Source of the DNA: Verticillium longisporum
Taxonomy: Eukaryota > Ascomycota > Sordariomycetes > Glomerellales > Plectosphaerellaceae
DNA: 64,000 nucleotides
NCBI GenBank assembly: GCA_019188255.1
Contig: JAETXT010000001.1
Location: 1,922,001-1,986,000, forward strand
Reading direction: 5' to 3'
The stretch's first letter is position 1. Each line of letters opens with the position of its first letter. The notes beneath the pieces were generated by a model. The model did not search any database. It was not told the DNA's origin and saw only the letters and a list, made by a program, of their open reading frames with translations. The translations under genes and the position numbers were made by a program. This document shows, one piece after another, positions 9,737 to 22,185 of this stretch.

Positions 9737-12700
9737 GAAAGGGTCGATTATGGTATCAAGGGAGTTGGGCGTTGATGTTGCAATGGTTGCGTTGCTGGCT
9801 AGGTGTGCCTTCTAAGTGATGAAGAGTGATCGAGGATGGAGGATATGGGTTGGGTCGTTGTTATACGTCGATTCGGAAGTTGGGTGTACTAGTATGTGGG
9901 TGGGATATTGTACCACGAGTTGCTCCAGTTGCTTGGTGCCAAGGGAGCGGATATTCCTGGGAAGGGGGGGGAGAAAAGATTGGTCTGATGGAGAATAAAA
10001 CAAATCTTTGGCTAGCTCCAGAAAGAACAACATTTCAACAAGTGGACCGACAGGAAAGACAGGCGTAATAAAGAGGAAGGGCCAGACATGGTAGCTGGGC
10101 ATGTGTGATGGGCGTTGGCCATAGTGCGGGTTGCATGGGTGATGGGTTGCCGTCTAGAGTAGCATGTCAACGAGGATGTGTCTGTGGACGGGCACGTACC
10201 GCCGCCGCCGCCGCACAGCACAAGGCGACCAGGGGGGGTGGGCGTCCCAGTCCGGGTAGGGTACGTACCGCTTCGCGGTGTCTGACTTGACTTTTTGATG
10301 GCTACCATGTACGTTGTAAGGGTGGGCGGCGTCAAACGGCCGGGGGCAGGGGTGCCATCGTCACCGGGTGAAGGCTTCAGGTCGGTAGGCCCGCCACGAT
10401 GACCACTCTCATCGGGCAGGCTTGGCTCTCGACATGCCGCCGGGGCATGGGACGGACTGGTGATAGCGCTGGGTCGGTGGGTTGCCAGCTCTCTCCATCT
10501 CTCTCTCTCCATCTCTCTCTCTCTGTCCATGTGTGCGCTGGCTGGCTGAGGGGTGGGTAACCTGCTCACTCACCAACAATGACACTACATAGTACGAATC
10601 GTGGCTGCGGTGCGGGTACGGGCGACTGGGTGCATGTGCCGCTTGGGAATCGCCCACCGGTCGCAGAGCCATTTTCCCACGCCGGCTCGGACGGGGTTGC
10701 AAGGCTATCGCCAGGTAGCGTTGTACCCGCTCCTAACGATGTGTGGATGATCAAGGGTTGAGGAAATGTGGGAAGGAAAAAGAACATGGATGGAATGTCT
10801 TGTGTGGGAAAAGAACCCGCTCGGCCCAGGCGCTCACACCCTGCAGCGACATCAAGAGTCTGGAGACGGGTGGGGAGCATCAGGTGCGGTACTCTGCTGA
10901 AAGTACAGGTCAGCCAATCCCTGTTGGGTTGTGCAACTGCGACGTGACGGTAAAGGGGACGCGTTGGACAAAGCTAAGGGAGCCCCCATTCTTTGCGTAT
11001 GCGACGGAGGGCGTAACCCTATCGCATTGTATCGAGGGATGATCAGCGCCAACGAAACGCCCGTCGACCTGTGCCTGTGGACGGGGGGGCGGCCATCACT
11101 CTCAGACTGCCAGCGGGAGGAGATCGGAGGAGGGGTGCACGAAGAAGACGCTTAGACCAGTGAAACCCTGGATATGGAGCCAACGTGCTTGGAACGACGG
11201 GGACGGGCGGTGGGCAAGGGGATGTGCGTCTTCGCCCTGAGAACCAATTTACGGTTTCTGCCAAAGTGCCTGATGAGGTGCCACCAAACAGCCAGCGACT
11301 TGCTGGGTGGATGGATGGGTGGACACTGTAGGCGAAGACCCAAGATGGCTGCCAATCTCATCTGGCGCGTAGCCTGCTCCGAGACAGTTCTACCTGGTAA
11401 GGAGTGACGATTTCATCAGACTGGCCCGAGGCATGGTCTTTCGCCCACTTTGGATCCCTTCCCCTCTCTCCAACCCGAGATGCTCCAGTGCACCATCGAT
11501 CTGCACAGGCACCGAGTACATGTGCCATGTACATGTCGGCACACAGTGCTGTGTAGCTCATCAGTCCGTTTACATTTGTTCTGGATGATGTATCTTGCCC
11601 GATAACAAGTCCCGCGTGTGCGTATTCGGAGACGGAGAAAGACGAGAGCTTCCTACGCATAGGACGAAGCCGCAAGACGAGAGGCATCGTTGGCGAAGAA
11701 TCAGGCCGAACCGAAGGAGTGTTCCTGTCAAGCCTATCAAGCCTGTGATTGCTCTGCCCCCTCCCTCCAGGCCCCCTCCCTCCAGGGATGGATGGTATGA
11801 AAGGAAAGGGGCCGCAAAACTGGCCGTCGGCTTCTGAGTAGGGGACAAGGGTATAATCAGGGCGTCGAACAGCGTCTCGAAGGGGGTTGAGAAACTACAG
11901 ATCGCGGACCTGACCTGCCTGCGACTTGTGGATGTCTGATGCTTTGTCACAAGAATAGCTCGGCCAGAGGCAATGGTTGCAGGGCGGAGGGCCCTTGTCA
12001 TGCCCCAAGCTGTCGGCATGCGCCATGCCACGCCGTGACATGCGCGGGCCAAGATGAACAAGATTCGTTGGACACATCTTCTCCGGGATCCAACCATTGC
12101 TCGATGCGGAGCAGAGAAACGGAACGCGAGTTGTTTGCGGGAATGCCGGGGGGCTGGTTTGACGGTGGGGTGGGAGCGAAGGGGGGTTGCCGCATCTCGG
12201 ACCCATAACGAGGTCCAGTGAACTCAGGACTTTTGACCAAGCGAAAAGGCAACCAGACGTCTTTCGAAGTGCCAAATGCACGGCAAGGGGTCTAGTTAGC
12301 CGGGCAAGTGATGTCCAAAAGTCAGCAACGGCCGGTGCAAGGTAGCGTGGGAGAAGGGTGAACAACCTGATCCTCTGGGGGGGGGGGGCGCCACCTTGAC
12401 CCAACTGGGCACGGTGCAATGCGGTGCGGTACGGAGACGGATGCGGGTGTGTGGGCGCTGAATCACTTTACAAAGTAGCTTAGCAGAGCACTTGTACTCT
12501 GTACCTACAAGGTGCTCGGTTTCGTGGGTGTGGTTTGCTGGCTTTACTGCTGGCTACACAGTAAGTGGGATTAGCATGTGTCTGCCAAGCGACCTACCCA
12601 TCCAGGAGTCGGCAATGAGAGAGTAGTACTGGGTACATCGCACAGATCCTGGGCCTTGCTCGGGCACAGCGCCTGTGAGTGTGAATGCAATACCAAGTAT

Positions 12701-13672
12701 GAAGGGCGGCACAAGGTCTGCGGCCCACAACCCACAGCCCACCACAAGTTCACGGGTGTGATCTGGCCGTGATCTGGTCTCGAATCCCGTCTGGGTTGCG
12801 GCCTCCACTCGTTCCCCTTGGTCCTGGTCACCGTGCCGGGCGCCACCGCACGGCGCAGGCAGCGCAAGCTGAACCAGACGGACGAAGGATGGAATGCCAT
12901 CATGCCGTGCCCTCGCCGCGGGCATGTCTCGTGATCTGTGTGTGGTGTCCTGGCGCCAATCCGGGCCGGTCTAGCTCAGTCAAATGTTGATTGCTTTGAT
13001 CCAGTTTATCCTTCATCTAGGGTAGGTAAGAAGGGAATGGGCAAGCCAGCTAGAATCATGACAAGCCATCTCGCTACTAGTGGAGAGGAGGCAGAGAAAA
13101 GCGTGTGTGTCTAACGCGCTTCGAGTCGTGTCGTGCAGTGTCAGGGGAGAATCCTCGGGCCTCGAGCTACTGTATCTGATAGCGCGGTGCAATTGTTTGC
13201 GTACCCTTGCAAGAGCCGGGGGAGGCGAGTTTTTGTCCCAAGTGTCTCGGGGAACATGGGCAGCTTGGATCAGCCCGTCGAGTGAAGAGAAGGAAAAACA
13301 GACGGGGTCTCACCAGGCACTTACATGGTACTTTCCATGTACCTACCTACTTGCCTTGCTTGCCTTTGCACCGCTGCTGTGATGCAGGGCCGGAAGAGCA
13401 GCTTGGTGCATGTAGGGTGGAGGGAATGTGGACGCCCTGGGAGCCTCCGAGATGGTTCGCGTTTTGTGCCATCGAGTACTTGTACATACAGCAGGTACTG
13501 TACATGCACAGTACACATTTAGTGCTTCCTTGCCCTGCGCACCACACGACCATGCGTTCGTCAACCAAAGTCACGAAAGGGCAAGCGAAGGTGACGGAGG
13601 GGCTGCTGCGGGCGGCACTGCTGTGATGGCTACTTCCGCGTTTGAGATTCGGGGTGGGGAAAACGTGTCCGG

Positions 13673-13710
13673 CGAGGGCGAGGGCAAGGGCGAGGGCGAG
13701 GGCAAGGGCG
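13673..13710. repeat. GAGGGC/AAGGGC hexamer repeat
   Basis: Six or so tandem hexamers alternating GAGGGC and AAGGGC. Confidence 0.85.
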
Positions 13711-14984
13711 ACAACGATGGAGACAACGCCAGCAGGCCCAGGGCCGGCCACCAAGGCAGCAGCAGGGGCCACTTCCTGTAGAAGGTACAGTAACAGTGGG
13801 CGGTGCTTCAGTGCGGGTATGCAGACCCTGGTTGCCTTGTGGCCACTTCGTCAGGAGAGAGAAAGAGAGGAGGGTACGTACTATGTAGTAGAGGGCGTAT
13901 GGTAGGACCACCAGGGGGCCAGGCCTTTCCTTCATTCACAGCCAACCATAGCTCGTCACGACTGGAGAATCCACCTTCCCAGTCTGCCTGGCAAGCGCTG
14001 GTCACTCATCCTTCCTGCCTGTACATGGTCCCTCGTTCCCCCACTCGTCCACTTGTTCTTGCCTCGTCCGTCATCCGAGGCTGACAGGTGCACACGCTTG
14101 TGCTGGCGCTCGCCGCTCGCACCTGCCCAGGCTTGCCAGGGCGTCGACACCATCGCCGCCATTACCCTTGGTACCTCCTTGAGTCAAATGGTAGCGGGTA
14201 AAGTTTGGGTGCATCCGCCTGCGCCAGCCAGTGTTGGATGGAGTTGCCTTCCCTGTGCGATCGCCCACACACCACGCCGACCAAGCCACCCTCGACCACT
14301 ATTGATTCATCATCATTTCCTACCTACCTACTACATGTAGGAGGCAGGTGTGCATGTAATCGGGTAGGTTGGTCGGCAGGCAGTAGCGCAGAACAACTGG
14401 GTGACTGGTACCTGCTGGTTGACACTGACACACCCAGACCCAGCACTTGGCTGCCTGCTCTTTGGCTGCCTGCTCTCTGGCTGCCTGCTCTCTCTCGCCA
14501 AATTTATCCGGACACACGCTCCGCAGACGTGCCATGCCAATGTCAGGGAGAGCCCACGTTCGATATCCATCCCATCTCAAGTCAAACTCCCTAGACGTGT
14601 TCCTACAGCGCCCAACAAACCACTCCCCCCTTTTCGCCGAGCGGCATCGTCCCCCGGTGGAAACAAGACCTGCCTGCAGCCGACTTTTCGTCTCATCCCG
14701 ACCACGTCGATGCCTGCAGCATGCGGCCTGCCGCCAAGTCACCTGGCACCTTGTTTCTTCGTTCTTGCGACGAAGCCTCGCGCCCTGTCCTTCAGTCGGC
14801 GAAACCACGATGGCTGGCGCTTACCTGCCTGTGTGAGCTACACGTTACAGCCTGCAGCACTTGTTCCCAACGCACCATGTTGGGTTTGGACTACCACCTG
14901 CCCACTTTCCCAGGTCCAGAATCAGACGCAGCACACACAGGCGTCACATCGCTTCGGCTCGAGAACAACTTCCAGGTGTCTCGA

Positions 14985-15071
14985 GCCTCCAGCCTCCAGC
15001 CTCCAGCCTCCAGCCTCCAGCCTCCAGCCTCCAGCCTCCAGTCTTGAGCCGTGAGCCTTGAGCCTTGAGCC
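14985..15071. repeat. CCTCCAG minisatellite followed by a GAGCCTT repeat
   Basis: About eight perfect 7-bp copies of CCTCCAG up to 15041, then three to four copies of a TTGAGCC-type unit. Confidence 0.9.
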
Positions 15072-18000
15072 TATTCGAACCTGGTTTCACCTAAACCCCA
15101 CAACCTCACAAGTCTTGCAACGCCCAAACGGAAGCGAGGGCGACACGCTTGTCTCTCGTGCTACCAGCGAGCCTGACACGCCTGTTCGTCATGTCGCTCG
15201 ATTCCCTAGGGCAGCCACGCCGTCTCAACACGATGAGCTTTCAGCAACAAGAAATGCCGCTACATCTCTGAGTGACACTTGTCAGGCAGTTTGTGCAAAT
15301 TCTAGAGCGGAGCCGGGCACAGATCCTGGCGCAAAAGAAAACCTCATCCTGTGTGCTGATCAACACCCCCAAAATGTGAGCTGACAACAGCCGTCTCTGT
15401 GTCCACCCAAATGCCGGCCCGATGAGGCGGTGTATTGTCGTCGCCTGGTTGCACTCTCCCGAAAACGAATGACCAAGCTTTAGCGCCCGGCGGTCTAAGG
15501 GGTGAGGCCGAGCAATTCGCAGATCCACTCTTTGCGCAGAATCAGCAGGTCATTCGCATCATGCCTCGCTCGTCCAGCCTGCTCCACAATGGGCTGCCAA
15601 CCTTGTGCAGCATCAATAGATCGCCAAAACGGCAACGTCACGTCCAGTCTTCGGCCTGTTGGAAACTGCTTGGTTGACCGGTCCAGACCTGTTCCGCCTA
15701 TACAAGTATTCTCTCACTGTTTCGCTGAGCAAGCGGTGCGATTTCCCTCGGACACGCATCAGACCATGGTTGTCTTGAATCATGTTCCCCTGAGCTCTGG
15801 CTGCCCTGCTTTGACGGCATTATTTTGCGCGCGTCACTATTCATGGCCAAAGTGCCTCTTCATGACACAAGTCGCCAAGTGTCCCCGTCGAAGGGGCCAG
15901 CAATCCGAGAACCAAGATCCCCAGCTATAGGTGTTGAGAGCTCCTTACAGTCGGCTTCCTGATTACAAGGATGTGGGATGTTAACCTGGACCCCCAAGGA
16001 CCTCTCCCACGGGACGCGCGGGCGACTCCAACAAAAGTGAAACCACTCATCTTTCGGTGGAACAGGTTCGTTGTGGCCTAGTGAAGCCTAGCCTGTCCAC
16101 AACAGCAACAGTACCATGTACACCCCCTCCCCAAGCCCCTCAGCACAGCGCATTATGCACCACGAAAAACGCGATACGTTTGCAGATGCGGCGGAGGCTA
16201 GCGCCCTCTGAGGCCATGCTCATTCCCTGGATCCGGCCATCCCTTGCCGTCCCGTTACCGATATGGTCATCCCATATCCCCACCTACGCCACCACCCAGT
16301 CGGATGTATAAGTCTAACGCACGGTCCAAAGCGGCACAAAACTCGGCCGCCACCGTGTGCTACAACGCCTTGCGCGGTTCACGATGACCGACCATCGTTC
16401 TTGCTATGGCAATTCGCCCGTTGGACCCCCAGGGGCGACGATCCCGGTCTCAAACGCATTCTCCCATAACCTGGCAACTACATGGTGCCGAGCTGAGGAT
16501 TCGAGATGGCTGACCTGGTCTCTTCGTTCTGATGACAACCAAGCGGCCCAAAAAGCAGACGATACTTGAGACACATTCTCGCCTCGACAGCCGATGGACA
16601 AGGCTATCCACTCGAGACCAGTCGTCGCTCGTATGTCTACGTGTAGTTGAGGCCTGAAAGGATCGCCAAGTGGTATGGTAGCGAGCGGTTCCGAGGGGTG
16701 GAGGTAAGTTTGTGACAAGTGCCTCCACCATCAACGATAGTGGGAGACAAGGTGTAAAGCGCGCTGAGCATTACAGGCCCAGCGGTGTGGCGGGCTTGCT
16801 CCTCTGCCGACGGTTCCTATTTTCCCTCCTGAGGACGTGCCATCGTTCGATGCCCGCCAGAAGCACGATTCATTCGTTCACACATAACTCAACTTGAACA
16901 CTGATCTGCTACTGAGTTAGTGACGTTTTATTGTCATGTTCCGGATGTCGGAGTATGTGGGCCACACCCAAGGGTGGCCTGCAAGCCATCGACTCGTCGT
17001 CAAAGCACGGCCGGGGAGGGGAGGAGGAACATGACAAACCTTGCTTGGCTGATGTTCTATCCCACATTAGGGGGTACGTGCCTAGGGCCGACATAACCTT
17101 GACTTTCACGACGGTCGGTGGGGGTGTTGCTGGCTTTGGAGCCACTTGGAGCCACTTGGCCAAATATGATTTCGCATCGCCTCATATGCCACCGTCAGCT
17201 CGATCTAGGGGATCCGGTGGCTTTGTTTTCCCACGCTGATGGCTCGGCACCTGGAAACCAATCCACGTACAGCCCGGCCCATCCACAACTCCCGGTCAAG
17301 GAAAGGGCCCGATAGTGGACAAGTCCAAACTTGCGTGTCATGATGGAAGACAGGACGACTGTGCGACATGACTTTCTCTTCTCGAGACTTTCCTGGGCTT
17401 GGTGCGATACATGAGTTCAAGGACCATCACCACCAATATGGCCGGTTTCGCATGATTGAGAAAACAAGCGTAGGGGTGGATTTCAGCTTCTGACGACGTC
17501 CAACGGGTTCGGGCTGAAGGATGATCTACATCACGTCTCGCACGGTCTGGGTTTCGGCCGATCATTGTGCATAGGCCTATGAGGCTGTCGCAGATGGCGG
17601 AGGCCCGATGTGTGAGGGCGGCAGAAGCGGTCTCGAGAATGATGCTCATTGGATCCGTCCAGAGTCAGAGCTACCGGCGACAGACAGCCTTTGGCCTGGT
17701 TACACTTCCACTACGGCCAACTCTCAGCATGCCACTTCGACACTTGCACTAGCTGTAGGTGTGCACCACCAAACGCGTGCCTCGAGTGCCAAGCATGCTA
17801 CCTTACGATGCACAGGACTGGAAACGAGCCAGGCTTGCCAGGGTGTGTGCTGATGGGAGGACACTCGGAGATGATCATGCGCATGGGCGGCCCCAAGCAG
17901 ACAAGTGGAGAGCAACCAGTGAGCGGGTTGAGCTCATTAAGGCGCCCCGAACAGGGGCCGTGGAGAGGGAACACATCGTTTTGTGCGTGGCCCTTGAGTA

Positions 18001-20074
18001 CCCGCTATCTGACTTGGAGGCCCAGCCGTACTGGACTGGACAGGCGAAGCAGGTCGCGAGTACCATGTAGGAGCCAGACACCACACCCAAACTCCTCCCG
18101 GCAAAAGTGTCCGGCCAGCGCATCCACGACGCAACGCAACCGATGCCATGGGTCATACATGTACCATGTATGCACCTGTAAGGTCCATCGGCCAAGGGGC
18201 TGGCCTGGCCCGATGGGGTCGAGATGTGAGGCGCGTGGTGTCCTGAGCCATAACAGGGTCTTTTCGTCCGCTATGCCGCTATGCGCTTTACAGTACCTGG
18301 CTGAGTAGGGGAAGAGACGACCCAAGGCCACCCTGACCCATGCTGATATCGGGCTTTTTTCTGCCCTTCCCCTCGCCCCTCGCTATAGACTGTGGCATTC
18401 TTTAACCTTCCGGTACGCTTCCAATAAATGGACGGCAACATGATGACAGAAACAGGAGAGACCATCCCCATCGCGCAGTGACGACCTGGGCCGCTTCCAT
18501 CTGACTCGCGAGAAGAGCGGCCTTGCCTGGCTGCAACAAAGCTCGGAATTACATGGTGAACGAGACACAGGCAGCGCGTTCGACCAAGCGGCCCTGGCCT
18601 CCAATCGCTCACTAGCTTGGAAATAGCCAGCGCAGCAATTGTCTGACGCTGGTCACTTGCTACCTGGTCTGCCCAGGATCGTATGGACTACTGGTATACC
18701 ATTTACGTCCTCCAGTCCATGCATCATACTTCCCTCATGGCCCTATCCTAGGTGAACCTCCGATCATAGCCCAAACCAGCAAGCCCTTTCCGCTTGGCAA
18801 AGGGGTCTCATCAGTCTGGAATGATCTTCACGGCGCCCTTGCAACCCTCTACCAGCTACTCAGCCAACACCACAACCAGGGCGAAGCTGGGCCGCTGGTC
18901 AGTCCATAGGCTTCGTTTGACGCCACCCCCCGGCCACCCATCTCATCTCATAACATCCCTTCTCATGCCGCCTCCATCTTACCCCTGGAGAGTGAGGGAG
19001 GACCGTAAGGTATACTTGCTGCTCCGATTTGCCGGTCTCATCTCGTCGATGCCCAGCCAGGCCTGCACATGACCGAACGTTGCGAGTGCTCCATCGTCTC
19101 CTTGCGCTGTTTGTTTGCCACTCCTCCACAACATGAAGGGGCGCCATCCTGCGTCCAGGGGGGCATGGAGAGGGGCAGAGAGGGAGAAGGCCAGCTGTTT
19201 CGATGCTATCCCGCGCCGGTCAGTGAATCCACATTGGCATTCGGCTTTGTGATCCATCCAAACCCAAGCACGGCGAGTTCTGACCTCCCCATTTGGAACC
19301 TTTTTGACACGTCCTAGGCGAGGAATATCGCAGCCTTGGTGTCGCATCGTGGGTCTGTCGCCGTGTTGAGGATGGATGAACAGGCACAAACCTGCCGACA
19401 GGCAACCTTGTCGCCAGTCTCGGTTCCATCTGGCTTGTCAGCGCGCGCAGTGGGCGTACGCGTGGAGTCTCCTGCATACGAACAAGCTGGCCATGGCCAT
19501 CTTGACCCCCTCTCACTCCACCGCGCTCTTGAGGCGTCTCACGTTCCTTGCATTCTTCTCAGTCATCGCTGCTCTCTCTGGGAGGGGAGCAGCGACAGCA
19601 CAGGACACACCTGCACGTGTGTCGAGCCAACGAACTAATGACTGTCCACAGGCGGCATGGCATGAAACAAGCATAAGCCCAAGCAGCAGCGGCAAATCGA
19701 CCTGAATGGTGCTTCAGGCAGCACATACGGGACGGATGACTTTTCTTCTCCTGCTTTGTACGCTCGTGAATTGAGTCACTCACCGCCTGTTACCCCCCCG
19801 GCATTCCAGCGCCGAAGCACCTGCAAACGACAGACTCACCCACTTCGTACGACGTGCGTCACCCTCAACACCCGCATGGCGATCCTGCTGTTCCCCTCAA
19901 GCCTCCTTGTTATCCTGCACGCCAGCAAGCCATCGGCCGCGCGCTCCCTTCACCTCTTGACGTGCATGGTACACTAGACTCAGTGAATGTGCCGCCCTCT
20001 CAAGGTCTCGACCCTTTCGGCCTTGCATCATCTGACCAGATGGGGAATCTTGGCTGCCCGACAAGAGCACCCGC

Positions 20075-21461
20075 TCACCTTGAACTCTCTGGATGGAGCT
20101 GGTGCTTGCTGTTGGCTAGTGCATCAGTCGCGAGTCCATCGAATCCCTCTCGCTGCACTTTGAGGGTGGCCGTGTCCACCGCGAAGCCCAGCACCGCCTC
20201 CCTGTTCAGCCAGTCGCACCGATGAGCCAGGCCATACAGGACGCATGCGATAAAGGTGTCTCCAGCACCGACAGTACTGTTTTTGATAATGAGCCATTTG
20301 TTGAAATCAGATAGGGAGGGCAAGCCACTGGTCAACCTACTCGACGACGTCTCCGTTGGGCACTCGCGCCGGATGATGGACGCAGGCATCTTCCCCCAGG
20401 CTCAGAGAGGCCGCCCCGGCTGCGCCCCAGGTGCAGAAGGCCAAGAACCTAGGTCGTTGGTCAGTTGAGGATGGATCTCACGTATTGCCCGAAGACAATC
20501 CGCGGGGGGGCTTCTTCATCTGCAACTTACGCACGAGCCGGCCTCTCCCCGAGCAAGCACGCCTCAGACGATGTGTATCCGCAATCCTAGGCAGCACCGC
20601 AGGTCTCAGTGATCAAGCTCTCACACACAGACACACTCGGCATGTCTCTCTCTCTTTTGCTCGGCCGTGCCGCAGAAGCAACGTTTGATGCGACTCACCT
20701 CAGCCCAGCTCTTGGAAAAGAAGGCCACGTCTGCCTCGGCCGCCAGGGCGCGCAAGCCCTCGCGGCCCGGCTTCTCAACCTCGACGCTGATCAGGACAGA
20801 CTCGCCGAGCTCGCGCCGCAGCACGCGCATGCACGCGAGCGTCGTTGCCGGTTCGCGTCCCTCGAAATGCCACCACCAGCGGCCCGCGTCTCGCCCCGTG
20901 CCCGCGTCGCCCCGTCCGCCGCCCGCGCGCCCCGTCATGGCCGTGACGATGGCCGCGAACTCGCGCACCGTCATGTCCGGCAGCTTGTTGCTGTTGACAA
21001 TAGTGCGGCTGCCCGTCGCGGCGCTGCGGAGCACGTAGCAGCTCGCCGGCGCCATGTGGCCCGCGCGGAACAGACAGTGGTCAAAGTCCACGGGAGGCGA
21101 CGGGCCCCGGCCGAACGACGCGAGCATCTGCTCCGTCGCGGGGCTGTCGCGCTGCGGCAGCGGCGAGACGAGGTGCAGCTGCGTCTCGCTCGCCGGCCGG
21201 CTGGCGAGAGCGCCCTCGGCCGCGAGGAGCTGCCGCAGCACCTGGAGGGAGTTGGGACAGTTGCCACCGCGACGGACCTGCAGCTCCGTGGCGCGCAGCT
21301 TCTCGTCTTCCCGCGGGTATCGGGGCACGCTGTCAGACGTGCGGTCAGCGATGCGTCGGCCGCCAGGGGAGGGGGGGGGACGAGGTCCCTTGCCTGAGTA
21401 TCGTGTCAAGGTAGCAGGCCCCGACGAGGACAATGTGCTGCGTCGCTTGGTGCGGTGTCAT
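20075..21461 (-). CDS. PfkB-family sugar kinase, ketohexokinase-like
   Basis: Predicted ATP-dependent carbohydrate kinase, 354 residues. Five exons (minus): 21461-21394, 21329-20699, 20586-20531, 20448-20341, 20276-20075. Exon 1 encodes HIVLVGACYLDTIL and ends at a GC donor (GCAAGG), a GC-AG intron. The next exon gives VPRYPREDEKLRATELQVRRGGNCPNS in two adjoining pieces, the usual PfkB N-terminal substrate region, then WWWHFEGRE and FFSKSWAE. The PfkB signature DTVGAGDTF with the catalytic GAGD is created across the last intron, and branch CTGAC sites support the joins. The arrangement resembles ketohexokinase (fructokinase to fructose-1-phosphate), but the exact sugar cannot be read from sequence. 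There is a Gly/Arg-rich insert before WWWHFEGR. Confidence 0.9.
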
Positions 21462-22185
21462 TGTGAACCGTTGTCGGCCCTCGGACGACGCTCGTGATGG
21501 GGTTGCGCGGACCGAGAGCGACCAGTTCTTGTCAGGCCGCGTGTGTCCTACGACTCTGATGGGGGTGGACTCGTGACAGCCGTCTGCGGCTCCTGAGCTA
21601 TGCGGCTTGCCGCAGATGACCGACTACGTCTTGTAGTCGTTGCGCGGTGATGTCCTGTCCTGCTTGGTGGTGATGGTGATGATGAAGACGATGTCTAGAG
21701 TCCTGACTTGATTCGCGTCTGCCGCACAATCGTTGGGTACTTTATCTTCGATTTGCCTATCGGGTGGAGACCCGTTCGGCCATGTCCTATTGCAAGCGAC
21801 ACACAATGAGGTTCACATTTCGTCGACTGAGGCGGCATTCGGGCACATCATCGTTGGCCTGACTGGAGTCGCAAGATGATGCCGAGAAACCCCGTGCACC
21901 ATGCCGTCGTTGAATCACTCGATGGTTTGGCAACGCGTAGTTCAACTTTGACATCAGGGATTTCACCCATGACGGGACTGTGCATTTCCCCATTATATAT
22001 ACCCCAGGAATTACCCTTCAACTCCATTCAACTCCAAAACCTCGGAGGGGCAAGATGCAGCCATGTGCTTTGCACTGGAAGAGACTCGGCCAGTCCTCGA
22101 AGTATGCCAGACTACCAGTACGCAACAGACGCACTGCTATCAAGGGGACACCCCCAAGGGTGCAACCCTCAGCCTCGATCTCCCA
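21462..22185. other. Intergenic, kinase promoter side
   Basis: Separates the start of the sugar kinase from the end of the peroxidase gene. Nothing beyond low-complexity GATGGTGATG near 21670 is visible. Confidence 0.6.

Larger units (their letters stand above)
9737..20074. other. 10.3-kb gene-free block
   Basis: Frames here are short, lack spliced continuations and show no recognisable domain. Seen in it: G- and C-homopolymers, a (GAGGGC) repeat (13673-13710), a 7-bp CCTCCAG minisatellite (14985-15041) and many copies of CATGTAC/GTACATG. No transposon remnant, tRNA or rRNA was recognised. Long non-coding RNAs or very small exons could have been missed. Confidence 0.55.

Noticed and set aside
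12770..12800. TCTCGAATCCC, a possible tRNA T-loop
   Set aside because: No matching stem around it and no A-box or cloverleaf upstream. Similar partial hits at 15076 and 26580 also fail.
14401..15054. 217-codon open frame on the plus strand
   Set aside because: Ends in the CCTCCAG minisatellite, begins in a CTGCCTGCT repeat and has no domain or splice partner.
9737..20074. Secondary-metabolite or effector cluster in the large gene-free block
   Set aside because: No enzyme or small secreted cysteine-rich protein could be supported in any frame.
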